Shown piece by piece: positions 54,202-62,636 of a stretch of 64,000 bases of DNA (positions within the stretch are counted from its first letter, which is position 1; every line of letters starts with the position of its first letter). The notes under the pieces are model-generated. The model saw nothing but the letters and a program-made list of their open reading frames with translations, had not been told where the DNA came from and did no database searches. Origin of the DNA: Sphingobacteriales bacterium (GTDB lineage: Bacteria > Bacteroidota > Bacteroidia > Sphingobacteriales > Sphingobacteriaceae); the NCBI GenBank assembly GCA_025353765.1, contig JANXOD010000015.1, positions 62,001-126,000 on the forward strand. Reading direction: 5' to 3'. Both the position numbers and the translations under genes were made by a program.

Positions 54202-55440
54202 TTATCCAAAAAATAAATAGGCCACAAAAATTGCTGCAATCACACCTGCCAGATCCGCAATTAAACCGGCTGGAATTGCATATCTCGTTTTTTTAATCCC
54301 TACTGAACCAAAATATAGAGCCACAATATAAAAGGTAGTATCTGCAGAGCCTTGAAATACGCAGGATAATCTTCCTACAAAAGAATCAGGCCCAAATGTT
54401 TTCATAGAGTCAAGCATCATCGCCCGAGATCCTGATCCGCTTAAAGGTTTCATAAACGCTACCGGAAGTGCATCTGTAAAGCGGGTATCTGTACCAATAT
54501 GTATAAATGCCCATTTAAAGCCATCTACTAAATAGCTTAAGGCTCCTGAGTTTCTAAACACAGAAATAGCAGCAAGCATAGCAACTAGGTAAGGAATTAT
54601 TTTCACGGATGTTTCAAAACCAGATTTAGCGCCTTCTACAAAAACTTCGAAAACATTTACTTTCTTACGCAAGGCTCCCAAAATAAAAACTACTGGGATG
54701 GAAAAAAGAATGGTATTACTGACTACTTTAGAAACCTCACTAATCTGTCCCTTACTTAAATAAGCTGTAAAATACCAAACTATAAGGGTGATAAAAGCCG
54801 TCAAACCTACCATCCATGAAATGATAACACGGTCCCATAAATTTATTTTTTGCCAGATTGCTACAATAATCATCCCGACAAGGGTAGCTACATAAGTTGC
54901 AATAATACAGGGTATAAATATGTCTGTAGGATCTTTAGCGCCTAAAATAGCCCGTTGTGCAATAATACTGATGGGAAGTAGGGTTAAACCCGATGTATGT
55001 AAAACCAAAAACATAATTTGCGCATTGGACGCTGTTTCTTTACTTGGATTTAATTCCTGTAAGCTACCCATAGCTTTTAGTCCGAGGGGTGTTGCTGCAT
55101 TATCTAACCCCAAAAGATTGGCAGAAAAATTCATCATCATTTGGCCGGTAGCCGGATGATTTTTTGGAACTTCAGGAAATAAACGGTTAAAAAACGGACC
55201 TACAATACGTGATAGAAAATTAATAGCGCCTGCTTTTTCGCCTACATTCATGATCCCCAGCCAAAAAGCCATAGTGCCAATTAAGGGGAGTGCAATATCC
55301 ATTACAGATGATTTTGTAGAATCAAATAGTCCGTCAATAAGTAGTTTAAAAATTTCGGTATCTCCGAAAAAGATAAGTTTAATAAAAGCGATAAAAAATG
55401 CAATGATAAAAAAGGATACCCAAATGTAATTTAAAGCCAT
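54202..55440 (-). CDS. Nucleoside-recognition domain membrane protein (SpmA-SpmB fusion)
   Basis: 412 residues with about eleven helices. The N-terminal half resembles SpmA (SSVMDIALPLIGTMAFWLGIMNVGEKAGAINFL; NHPATGQMMMNFSANLLGLDNAATPLGLKAM), the C-terminal half SpmB (AKSGFETSVKIIPYLVAMLAAISVFRNSGAL; PLSGSGSRAMMLD; FQGSADTTFYI). The two are separate spore-maturation proteins in Bacillus; fusion is common in Bacteroidota, which do not sporulate. Likely a transporter of unknown substrate. A possible -7 element (TACTTTCG, 7 of 8) is about 25 bases upstream. Confidence 0.87.
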   Translation of the reverse strand: MALNYIWVSFFIIAFFIAFIKLIFFGDTEIFKLLIDGLFDSTKSSVMDIALPLIGTMAFWLGIMNVGEKAGAINFLSRIVGPFFNRLFPEVPKNHPATGQMMMNFSANLLGLDNAATPLGLKAMGSLQELNPSKETASNAQIMFLVLHTSGLTLLPISIIAQRAILGAKDPTDIFIPCIIATYVATLVGMIIVAIWQKINLWDRVIISWMVGLTAFITLIVWYFTAYLSKGQISEVSKVVSNTILFSIPVVFILGALRKKVNVFEVFVEGAKSGFETSVKIIPYLVAMLAAISVFRNSGALSYLVDGFKWAFIHIGTDTRFTDALPVAFMKPLSGSGSRAMMLDSMKTFGPDSFVGRLSCVFQGSADTTFYIVALYFGSVGIKKTRYAIPAGLIADLAGVIAAIFVAYLFFG

Positions 55441-55497
55441 ACTGATTTGTATTTAAGTACAGTAAACGAAAGTATTGTAATTGCTAAACTAACAAAA

Positions 55498-55527
55498 AAA
55501 GCGCTTCATTTTTAAATGAAGCGCTTT
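55498..55527 (-). terminator. Terminator of the DUF1566 lipoprotein pair
   Basis: Perfect 14-bp inverted repeat (AAAGCGCTTCATTT and its complement) with a 2-base centre, followed on the minus strand by a T run. Twenty-one bases past the lipoprotein stop. Confidence 0.85.
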
Positions 55528-55548
55528 GATTTTGCTTTCAATTTGATT

Positions 55549-56103
55549 TTAGAAGGCCCGAACTGCACGAACATGGTACTGATTGCTTTTATAAGAATCA
55601 CTAGCTGTGGGTGCCGCGATAACATCTGTTGTAAAAAAGGAAAAAAAAGCGACTTTTGTGCTCATTTGTGTAGAACTCCAATATTTGTTTGAATAGAGAT
55701 TGCCAATATTTTTTAAGTATAGATTGTTATACATTAGATTTACCTCATCTTTACTTGGTAAAAACCAATCGGTATAACCACCTAAGTTTAGGTCATCACA
55801 AATATTTGCAGCAGTACCAACTTCGCTACAACCTTTAATAATTGCTGTAGTATTCGCCTGTCCTGTTCCTACTGCGATTCCGGCAGCGGCAGGAATATCG
55901 GTTCCAAAACAACCCCATATTGCAGATAAACTTTGGTCCATTGGTGAAGCAAGAAGTCCATGTTGCCCGGTAGCATCTACATAAAATATAATACCACCTT
56001 GGTAGGTTTGGCCAATAATTTTTGCAGGGGTTGCAATCTTTTTGTCTTTTTTACATGCACTAATTGTTAATGTTAAGCATGCTAATAAGATTAAATTTTT
56101 CAT
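55549..56103 (-). CDS. DUF1566 domain lipoprotein, paralogue 2
   Basis: 184 residues. Lipobox ISAC (Cys17), short KKDKK linker, then QTYQGGIIFYVDATGQHGLLASP and a DUF1566 core with LNLGGYTDWFLPSKDEVNLMYNNLYLKN, KYWSSTQ and a C-terminal YHVRAVRAF. DUF1566 is a C-type-lectin-like fold seen in surface proteins. It is a close paralogue of the next gene upstream and follows it by 75 bases, so tandem duplication is likely. Ligand unknown. Confidence 0.82.
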   Translation of the reverse strand: MKNLILLACLTLTISACKKDKKIATPAKIIGQTYQGGIIFYVDATGQHGLLASPMDQSLSAIWGCFGTDIPAAAGIAVGTGQANTTAIIKGCSEVGTAANICDDLNLGGYTDWFLPSKDEVNLMYNNLYLKNIGNLYSNKYWSSTQMSTKVAFFSFFTTDVIAAPTASDSYKSNQYHVRAVRAF

Positions 56104-56178
56104 GAGTTTTTTAATTTAAAATAAAGCGATATAATAATTTTTGATCTTACCATTTTCGGTCGGTTCAATTGATTTTGC

Positions 56179-56766
56179 TTAGAAAGCCCGAACTGCACGG
56201 ACTCTTAAAAAAGGAGCATCTGCAATGCCATTAAACGAAACGTCACTCTTATATTGTACTAATTGTTTCTGTATAGCACTATCTTTTGTAAAACTCTGCA
56301 CCCATGCATTGTCATCATCTTTCTCTGTAGAACTCCAGTAACAGGCCTCAGTAAAAGTCCCAAGATCCTTTAAAAATAAATTGGTATACATTAGATTTAG
56401 TTCATTTTTACTAGGCAAAAACCAATCTTGATAGCCTTCTAAATTTAATTTTACACATATTTTAGCAGCAGTTCCTGTTTCACCACAGTCTGCAAGTATC
56501 GCTATGGTATTTTTCAGGCCTGTTCCCACTTCTTCTTTTTCTGCACCAGTAATATAGGCTCCTACACAACCCCATTTATTACCAAAACCTGTATTAACAT
56601 CGGCTTTTGCAGCAATTAGTCCATGTTGGCCTGTGCCATCTACATAAAATATAATACCACCTTGATAAGTATCACCAATGACTTTTGCAGGAGCTGCAAC
56701 TTTTTTGTCTTTTTTGCATGAACTAATTATAAATGCGAGGCATGCTAATAAAATTACTTTTTTCAT
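56179..56766 (-). CDS. DUF1566 domain lipoprotein, paralogue 1
   Basis: 195 residues with the lipobox ISSC (Cys17). Shares the signal, the GDTYQGGIIFYVDGTGQHGLIA block, WFLPSKNELNLMYTNLFLKDLG and the LRVRAVRAF end with its neighbour. The two diverge in the middle (GCVGAYITGAEKEEVGTGLK against GCFGTDIPAAAGIAVGTGQ), so the binding face may have changed after duplication. First gene of the pair; a perfect TACCTTTG lies 23 bases upstream. Confidence 0.82.
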   Translation of the reverse strand: MKKVILLACLAFIISSCKKDKKVAAPAKVIGDTYQGGIIFYVDGTGQHGLIAAKADVNTGFGNKWGCVGAYITGAEKEEVGTGLKNTIAILADCGETGTAAKICVKLNLEGYQDWFLPSKNELNLMYTNLFLKDLGTFTEACYWSSTEKDDDNAWVQSFTKDSAIQKQLVQYKSDVSFNGIADAPFLRVRAVRAF

Positions 56767-56789
56767 AATGTTTTAATTTAAGGTAAACT

Positions 56790-56797
56790 CAAAGGTA
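56790..56797 (-). promoter_or_regulatory. -7 element TACCTTTG of the DUF1566 pair
   Basis: Perfect TAnnTTTG on the minus strand, 23 bases before the ATG at 56766. Confidence 0.55.
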
Positions 56798-56846
56798 AGA
56801 ATTTTCTAATAATATGTATTTCTTGCTGTTTTCGTAACACTAGTAT

Positions 56847-57686
56847 TTATAGCTCAGAAATTTTTAATATTTCCCCAACACGAATACCTTTTTCTGTTTG
56901 TTGTACTGTACAGCATTCGTTTATTGGATCATGTTCCAGATATAATATATAATTATTTTGAACAGCTTCTTGTAAAAACGATTTCTTTTCTTTCAGCGTT
57001 TGTAGCGGAAACATATCATAAGCCATGACATAAGGCAAAGGGATATGTCCGGTTGAAGGCAAAAGGTCTGCCATGTAAAGTATAGTTGTGTCTTTATATG
57101 AAATTTGCGGAAGCATCATGGCATCGGTATGGCCATAAGCAAAACGTATTTTTATATGTTCAGAAAAAACAACCCCGTCATTAGTTTCAACAAACTCTAA
57201 CTGTCCGCTTTCCTGGATGGGTAAAATATTATCTTTTAAAAAAGACGCTTTTTCGCGATCATTCGGATTTACAGCCCAATCCCAGTGTTTTTCATTGCTC
57301 CAATAGGTTGCATTATTAAAAGCTGGTCGTAATTTTTCGCCTTCGCGGATGATAGAACCACCACAATGATCGAAGTGCAGGTGGGTTAAGAATACATCCG
57401 TAATATCATCTTTTGAAAATCCATGTTTTGCAAGTGACTTATCTAAGGTATCATCACCATGCAAATAATAATGACTAAAGAATTTATCATCCTGTTTATT
57501 ACCAATTCCGTTGTCAATTAAAATGAGGCGATCACCATCTTCAACTAATAAACAACGCATAGCCCAGGTACACATATTATTTGCATCAGGAGGGTTGAGG
57601 TTTTGCCATATCATTTTGGGAACTACGCCAAACATGGCACCGCCATCTAATTTAAATAAACCGGTATCAATAGTATATAAATTCAT
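56847..57686 (-). CDS. MBL-fold metallo-hydrolase
   Basis: 279 residues with the metallo-beta-lactamase zinc site: HLHFDHCGG near residue 106-114, then FAYGHTDAMMLP with the third His near 193, and the bridging D in YMADLLPSTGH near 214. Resembles the quorum-quenching lactonase/flavin-independent branch (IGNKQDDKFFSHYYLHGDDTL), substrate not determined. Overlaps the Kir channel stop by 4 bases, so translated with it. Confidence 0.85.
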   Translation of the reverse strand: MNLYTIDTGLFKLDGGAMFGVVPKMIWQNLNPPDANNMCTWAMRCLLVEDGDRLILIDNGIGNKQDDKFFSHYYLHGDDTLDKSLAKHGFSKDDITDVFLTHLHFDHCGGSIIREGEKLRPAFNNATYWSNEKHWDWAVNPNDREKASFLKDNILPIQESGQLEFVETNDGVVFSEHIKIRFAYGHTDAMMLPQISYKDTTILYMADLLPSTGHIPLPYVMAYDMFPLQTLKEKKSFLQEAVQNNYILYLEHDPINECCTVQQTEKGIRVGEILKISEL

Positions 57687-58633
57687 GTTGCTTCATTAAT
57701 TAATTCAAAGTCGTTTATTTTTGACATATCCAATGTCAGTATTCCATCCTCATCTGTTTCTATAACTGGTTTAAACTTCGCATCCCAAACTACCTCTTCG
57801 TATTGATAGGAGGTTCTGGAATGTACGGTTTGCGAAAATGTATCATCGAAGGCTTTTAACATGACTAGAAATTCTGCATCCCCCTTATCCAAATCTTCAT
57901 GCTTTAATCCATTGAGGGGGCTTTCTTCATTAATGGGATGTACAACTGTCCAGCTCAAAGTCAATAAGCTGATTTTTTTTCGTTCTAATTCCAAAGGGAA
58001 AAACCGCCGAATAACTTTTCCTTTATCATCCTCATTTATGGACAGTAAAAGCTGTGCTTCAATTTCAATTAGCTGACTGCTTCTGTAGTTTGCCAATCGG
58101 AACATTAAACCCTTCCCATCCTGAAAAGGAGCTACAATTATATTTCCACTATATTTTATTTTAGCCGAAGGACGGGAAAAACGCCCATACAGTAAACCGG
58201 TTGCTAATGCAAAGGCTAGTAATCCAAGCATAGATTCAAATGCAGCTACAGAGCTTGTCATCATGCCTTTCGGACTGATATGGCCATATCCTACAGTAGA
58301 AATAGTTTGAGCTGAGAAAAAGAATGCATCAAAAAACTGATCTACTTTATTAATGCTATTTGCGCCGGCTAAATTTTGTATCCCTATATAAACATAAAAC
58401 CAGGCAAATAAAGTATTGATAATCAGATAAGCTATTAAAATGAGTAACATGAACTTACCCCAATTCATGGTTATTAAGGTGTTATAGGTATCTGAAGTTC
58501 TAAAAAAAGATAGTCCTTTACGCCTGATGTTTGACGTTCCATCTTGTTTAAGTAATCTTTGATTATTTACTGTCGCTTTATTTCCAAAGCCTAAATCATT
58601 ACCAGAAATATCTTTTTTTCTTTTTATACTCAT
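57683..58633 (-). CDS. Inward-rectifier potassium channel (KirBac type)
   Basis: 316 residues. A basic N-terminal cytoplasmic segment leads to helix 1 (FMLLILIAYLIINTLFAWFY), a pore helix and filter STVGYGHISPKG (TVGYG at 113-117), helix 2 (MLGLLAFALATGLLYGRFSRP), then a cytoplasmic beta-sandwich (about 155-310) with ERKKISLLTLSWTVVHPINEESPLNG, the IRK C-terminal signature. It passes K+ as a tetramer. Expressed ahead of the MBL hydrolase through a 4-base overlap. Confidence 0.92.
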   Translation of the reverse strand: MSIKRKKDISGNDLGFGNKATVNNQRLLKQDGTSNIRRKGLSFFRTSDTYNTLITMNWGKFMLLILIAYLIINTLFAWFYVYIGIQNLAGANSINKVDQFFDAFFFSAQTISTVGYGHISPKGMMTSSVAAFESMLGLLAFALATGLLYGRFSRPSAKIKYSGNIIVAPFQDGKGLMFRLANYRSSQLIEIEAQLLLSINEDDKGKVIRRFFPLELERKKISLLTLSWTVVHPINEESPLNGLKHEDLDKGDAEFLVMLKAFDDTFSQTVHSRTSYQYEEVVWDAKFKPVIETDEDGILTLDMSKINDFELINEAT

Positions 58634-58636
58634 ATT

Positions 58637-59523
58637 TTAATGCAGTGGTCTGCGTTTAATGATACCACCTTTTATTTCATTAATAGCACTCATAACCATA
58701 AATGCTTTTCTATCTATCTGCTCAACTTCTTCTTTTAGTTTTTGAACTTCAAGCCTTGTAACCACGGTAAAGATAATGTCGATATCTTTATTTTTAAATT
58801 GAGATTCTATTGATCCACGTTCTCCTTTATAAATAGTGACACTTCTGTTTAAATTTTTTATAATGGCCTCACGTATTTGTTTGCTTTTTGAGGATACAAT
58901 GGTCACACCTGTATATTCTTCAATTCCCTGGATGATGAAATCTACTGTTTTTGATGCTGATAAATAAGTCAATATGGAATATAAGGAAGTTTCGATATTT
59001 AATACAAAAGCAGCAGCCAAAAAAATGACGACATTAATGAGCAGAATAATATCACCCATAGTTAAAAAACTTTTACGGTTAATATAAACGGCCAAAATTC
59101 AGTTCCATCAATTACGCAGCCACCTCTAATAGCAAGGCCAATACCTGCTCCAAGAAAGAAACCACCAAAAATAGATATCAGGAGTTTATCATTAGTAATT
59201 ACAGGGAAATCAACAAAATATATAATGGCGGCAAGAGCAACAATGGCTAAAGATGTGCTAATGGCAAAATTTTTTCCGATTTGTTTGACTCCCAAAAATA
59301 TGAAAGGAATATTGAATACAATAAGCCAGATAGAAACTGGTACACCCGTTAATTGATTAGTAAGAAGTGATATTCCGGTAATTCCGCCATCTATAAAATG
59401 ATTAGGAACTAAAAAACCTTTTAAACCAAATGCAGCCAAAAGGATACCTAAAAGCACCAAACCTGCTCGGCCTAATTTTATTTTAAGCCTGAAAATATCG
59501 CTGGACCGCCTATTTGCCTTCAT
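58637..59523 (-). pseudogene. YitT family membrane protein, frameshifted
   Basis: Two overlapping frames together make one YitT protein. The first (59523 to 59062) has the five-helix membrane part: FGLKGFLVPNHFIDGGITGISLL and GAGIGLAIRGGCVIDGTE. The second (from 59095 to 58637) continues with AVYINRKSFLTMGDIILLINVVIF and the cytosolic DUF2179 domain (SIESQFKNKDIDIIFTVVTRLEVQKL). The junction is at a T run on the minus strand (59094-59097): one more T, or a -1 slip, would join GTE-F-L-AVYINRK. Either a real one-base deletion, a sequencing error or ribosomal frameshifting; the rest of both parts is intact. Confidence 0.8.
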
Positions 59524-59544
59524 GCCCTAAAATTACTTAAAAGG

Positions 59545-59576
59545 TTTGCAGCTAAACAAAAGATTATTCATATTTG
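59545..59576 (+). promoter_or_regulatory. Promoter of the trp leader and operon
   Basis: TTTG (59545-59548), 20 bases, then CATATTTG (59569-59576; 7 of 8 to TAnnTTTG). The predicted RNA start is about 59582, seven bases before the leader peptide ATG. Confidence 0.65.
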
Positions 59577-59588
59577 CTACTATATAAA

Positions 59589-59663
59589 ATGAGAAAAAAT
59601 AACGTAAATACAGCATGGTGGTGCCAAACAATTACTCGTTTGGCAATCAGGAAAAGTATGTAG
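59589..59663 (+). CDS. trpL: Tryptophan operon leader peptide
   Basis: A 24-codon open frame (ATG 59589, TAG 59661) beginning MRKNNVNTAWWCQ and ending RLAIRKSM. Codons 10 and 11 (59616-59621) are tandem UGG Trp codons, and they directly abut the first hairpin strand. Its role would be to measure charged tRNA-Trp: a ribosome stalled at the Trp codons exposes strand 2 of the leader, one that reaches the stop codon covers it. No Shine-Dalgarno sequence, as usual in this phylum. Short length means it is missed by normal gene finders. The evidence is structural agreement with the attenuator, not homology. Confidence 0.82.
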   Translation: MRKNNVNTAWWCQTITRLAIRKSM

Positions 59664-59717
59664 CGTTCAAAATAAAAGAAACTAAATATAAGGGTTGCCA
59701 CAAGCAGCCCTTTTTTT
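59622..59717 (+). promoter_or_regulatory. trp attenuator (1:2, 2:3 and 3:4 stems)
   Basis: Stem 1:2 is TGCCAAAC (59622-59629) with GTTTGGCA (59638-59645), 8 perfect pairs, starting right after the Trp codons. Antiterminator 2:3 is TGGCAATC (59641-59648) with GGTTGCCA (59693-59700), 8 pairs with one G-U. Terminator 3:4 is AAGGGTTGC (59690-59698) with GCAGCCCTT (59704-59712), 9 pairs with one G-U, loop CACAA, then seven T. Stems 2:3 and 3:4 are mutually exclusive. A ribosome stalled at codons 10-11 would cover strand 1 and favour 2:3, allowing read-through to trpD, whose ATG is 24 bases after the T run. Low charged tRNA-Trp therefore raises expression. Confidence 0.85.
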
Positions 59718-59741
59718 ATATCTAATTGCCAAGGAAAGCTT

Positions 59742-60728
59742 ATGAAACATATATTAACCCATTTATTTGAACAGAAATCTTTAGGACGTTTAGAGGCTAA
59801 AGAAATTCTGATAAACATAGCATTAGGAAAGTATAATCACTCTCAAATGGCAGCTTTTATGGCCGTTTATTGTATGCGTAATATTACAATAAATGAGTTA
59901 GAAGGCTTTCGTGATGCAATGCTTGAATTGTGCTTAAGAACAGAGTTAGAAGATTATGATTTAATCGACCTTTGTGGCACAGGTGGTGATGGGAAAGATA
60001 CATTTAATATATCAACACTTGCTTCTTTTATTGTAGCCGGTGCCGGTTACAAAGTTGCTAAGCATGGTAATTATGGTGTTTCTTCTAGCTGTGGCTCGTC
60101 TAGTGTAATGGAATATATGGATTATAAATTCAGCAATAATTCTGATCAATTGAGAACAGATTTAGATCAGGCAGGGATTTGCTTTTTACATGCACCCTTA
60201 TTTCATCCGGCAATGAAAACCGTAGCTCCCATTCGTAAAGAATTAGGGATAAAAACTTTCTTTAATATGCTGGGGCCAATGGTTAATCCGGCGCAGCCGA
60301 AACATCAGTTAGTTGGGGTATTTAGCTTAGAACTAGCCCGTTTATATGCTTATCTCTATCAAAAAACGGATAAAAAATATACCATTTTACATGCGTTAGA
60401 AGGTTACGATGAAGTATCATTAACCTGCGATTTTAAAACTTTCTCTAATTCTGGAGAGCATATTCATTCTATTGCGGATTTAGGCTTTGAAAAGATTAAT
60501 CCTAAAACAATTACAGGCGGAAGTTCAGTTCAGGAATCGGCAGCAATTTTTAAGTCTGTGCTAAAAGGTGCAGGAACTACAGAACAAAATAATGTGGTAT
60601 TATGCAATGCGGCCATAGCCATTCACACTATAAAACCTGAGAATTCATTTGCAGATTGCTTTTATGAAGCCGAAGAATCCTTATTAAGTAAACGAGCTTT
60701 AACAAGCTTTAAGAGGCTGGTATCATGA
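59742..60728 (+). CDS. trpD: Anthranilate phosphoribosyltransferase
   Basis: 328 residues. Transfers phosphoribose from PRPP to anthranilate. The PRPP loop is DLCGTGGDGKDTFNIST near residue 77-93, followed by KVAKHGNYGVSSSCGSSSVME and the anthranilate-site FHPAMKTVAPIRKELGIKTFFNMLGPMVNPAQPKHQ. First gene of the operon, directly behind an attenuator. trpE and trpG, which usually precede it, are not upstream. Overlaps trpF by 4 bases. Confidence 0.95.
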   Translation: MKHILTHLFEQKSLGRLEAKEILINIALGKYNHSQMAAFMAVYCMRNITINELEGFRDAMLELCLRTELEDYDLIDLCGTGGDGKDTFNISTLASFIVAGAGYKVAKHGNYGVSSSCGSSSVMEYMDYKFSNNSDQLRTDLDQAGICFLHAPLFHPAMKTVAPIRKELGIKTFFNMLGPMVNPAQPKHQLVGVFSLELARLYAYLYQKTDKKYTILHALEGYDEVSLTCDFKTFSNSGEHIHSIADLGFEKINPKTITGGSSVQESAAIFKSVLKGAGTTEQNNVVLCNAAIAIHTIKPENSFADCFYEAEESLLSKRALTSFKRLVS

Positions 60729-61351
60729 AGATTAAGGTCTGTGGTATGAGAGAGCCGAAGAACATCCGGCTAGTATCTTCACTTGAACCTGATTACATGG
60801 GCTTTATATTTTATAAAAATTCAAAAAGATATGTAGGAAAAAACTTTATTACCCCTGAAATTTCAAAATCTGTTGAAAAGGTGGGGGTTTTTGTTAATCA
60901 GAAATTTCAACAGGTCATTGATCTGGCAGGAATTTATCAAATCGGAACTCTCCAATTGCATGGTGATGAATCACCACAGTTATGTGATAATCTTCGTGAA
61001 CAGTTCACCATCATCAAAGCATTTAGCATGGATGAGAATTTTGATTTTAAAATCCTGGATAAATATCAAAATGTAGTTGATTATTTCTTGTTTGATGCAA
61101 AAGGATTAGGCTATGGAGGAAACGGAACCAGCTTTGACTGGAATCTTTTAGAAGCGTACGATAATGAAATTCCATTAATACTAAGCGGAGGTATTGGTTT
61201 ACATAATTTAAATAACCTACTGGAATTCATCAAAAAAACTAGTCTGAATGTTGCAGCTATTGATGTAAACAGCAGTTTTGAAATCAGTCCGGGATTAAAA
61301 GATATTCAAAAAATAAAAACAGCAATCAACTTAATTAAAACAAATAAATGA
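60725..61351 (+). CDS. trpF: Phosphoribosylanthranilate isomerase
   Basis: 208 residues, a single (beta/alpha)8 barrel. The catalytic Cys7 is in [12 protein letters not shown] and the catalytic Asp is in [19 protein letters not shown] near residue 118-136; the phosphate-binding [14 protein letters not shown] and [14 protein letters not shown] segments close the barrel. Not fused to trpC, and no trpC lies between it and trpD. Overlaps trpB by 4 bases. Confidence 0.93.
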   Translation: MKIKVCGMREPKNIRLVSSLEPDYMGFIFYKNSKRYVGKNFITPEISKSVEKVGVFVNQKFQQVIDLAGIYQIGTLQLHGDESPQLCDNLREQFTIIKAFSMDENFDFKILDKYQNVVDYFLFDAKGLGYGGNGTSFDWNLLEAYDNEIPLILSGGIGLHNLNNLLEFIKKTSLNVAAIDVNSSFEISPGLKDIQKIKTAINLIKTNK

Positions 61352-62529
61352 ATTATCACGTAAATGAAAAAGGGTATTTCGGTGATTTTGGAGGTGCCTA
61401 TACTCCGGAAATGCTTTATCCTAATATTGAAAATCTGCGTAAGCAATATTTGGATATAATTTATGAACCTAAATTTCAGGAAGAGTTTCATCAATTATTA
61501 AAAGATTATGTAGGTCGGCCATCGCCTTTATTTTTAGCGGAGCGCTTATCTGCAAAATACGGCACTACCATTTATCTCAAACGCGAAGATTTGAACCATA
61601 CAGGTGCCCATAAAATTAATAATACCGTAGGACAAATATTATTAGCATCCCGTTTAGGAAAAAAACGGATCATTGCCGAAACTGGTGCTGGTCAGCATGG
61701 TGTAGCAACTGCTACTGTTTGTGCCTTAAAAGGCTTAGAATGCATTGTTTATATGGGCGAAGTCGATATTAAGCGGCAGGCACCCAATGTAGCCCGTATG
61801 AAAATGATGGGAGCAAAGGTTATTCCAGCAACTTCGGGCAGCAAAACATTAAAAGATGCAACAAATGAAGCCATGCGTGACTGGATAAATAATCCTGTTG
61901 ATACGCATTATATTATCGGATCTGTCGTAGGCCCGCATCCTTATCCGGATATGGTTGCCCGATTTCAATCTGTTATTTCTGAGGAAACAAAAAAACAGTT
62001 AAAAGAAAAAACCGGAATTGAAACGCCAGATTATGTACTGGCCTGTGTAGGTGGAGGAAGTAATGCGATGGGCATATTTTATCATTTTTTGGATGATGAA
62101 GATGTAAAACTTATTGCTATTGAAGCCGCAGGCAAAGGAGTTTACAGTGGCAAATCGGCAGCTACCACGTTTTTAGGTAAAGAAGGAGTTTTACATGGAA
62201 GCAAATCCATTTTAATGCAAACAGAAGACGGACAAGTTATTGAACCTTATTCTATTTCCGCAGGCTTAGATTATCCAGGAATTGGCCCTCAGCATGCTCA
62301 CTTGTTTAAAGTAAACCGGGCTAAATATGTAAGCATTACAGATGATGAAGCTATACAGGCTGGCAAACTATGTGCAGAGTTAGAAGGTATAATTCCTGCA
62401 ATTGAAACGGCTCATGCGCTTGCTTATTTGGAGGAAATGACGTTTGCGGGAAATAAAACTGTAGTGATTTGCTTGTCTGGCAGGGGTGATAAAGATTTGA
62501 ATACCTATATGAACTATTTTGATTTGTAA
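61348..62529 (+). CDS. trpB: Tryptophan synthase beta chain
   Basis: 393 residues. Condenses indole with serine using PLP. The PLP Lys lies in [18 protein letters not shown] near residue 76-93; [20 protein letters not shown] near 105-124 and the PLP-phosphate loop [12 protein letters not shown] near 226-237 follow. The N-terminal [15 protein letters not shown] is the TrpB1 type that pairs with TrpA. Third gene of the operon. Confidence 0.96.
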   Translation: MNYHVNEKGYFGDFGGAYTPEMLYPNIENLRKQYLDIIYEPKFQEEFHQLLKDYVGRPSPLFLAERLSAKYGTTIYLKREDLNHTGAHKINNTVGQILLASRLGKKRIIAETGAGQHGVATATVCALKGLECIVYMGEVDIKRQAPNVARMKMMGAKVIPATSGSKTLKDATNEAMRDWINNPVDTHYIIGSVVGPHPYPDMVARFQSVISEETKKQLKEKTGIETPDYVLACVGGGSNAMGIFYHFLDDEDVKLIAIEAAGKGVYSGKSAATTFLGKEGVLHGSKSILMQTEDGQVIEPYSISAGLDYPGIGPQHAHLFKVNRAKYVSITDDEAIQAGKLCAELEGIIPAIETAHALAYLEEMTFAGNKTVVICLSGRGDKDLNTYMNYFDL

Positions 62530-62543
62530 GAACTGGAAAGTAT

Positions 62544-62631
62544 GTAGTATTTAGTACAAAGTATTTAGATATTATATAAAAATTATAATGCGACAGAAAG
62601 CTAAATACTATATACCTGATACTAAATATTC
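62544..62631. repeat. TAGTATTTAG/CTAAATACT-type repeat between trpB and trpA
   Basis: GTAGTATTTAGTACAAAGTA... and GCTAAATACTATATACCTGA... form imperfect inverted copies of the same words seen at 25967, 30080 and 39670. It fills the 107-base trpB-trpA gap, an unusually long gap in an otherwise overlapping operon. Confidence 0.55.
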
Positions 62632-62636
62632 ATAAA

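Noticed and set aside
59564-59818. 84-residue open frame antisense to the trp leader
   Set aside because: It runs through the leader peptide, the attenuator and the trpD start on the opposite strand, and resembles no protein family.
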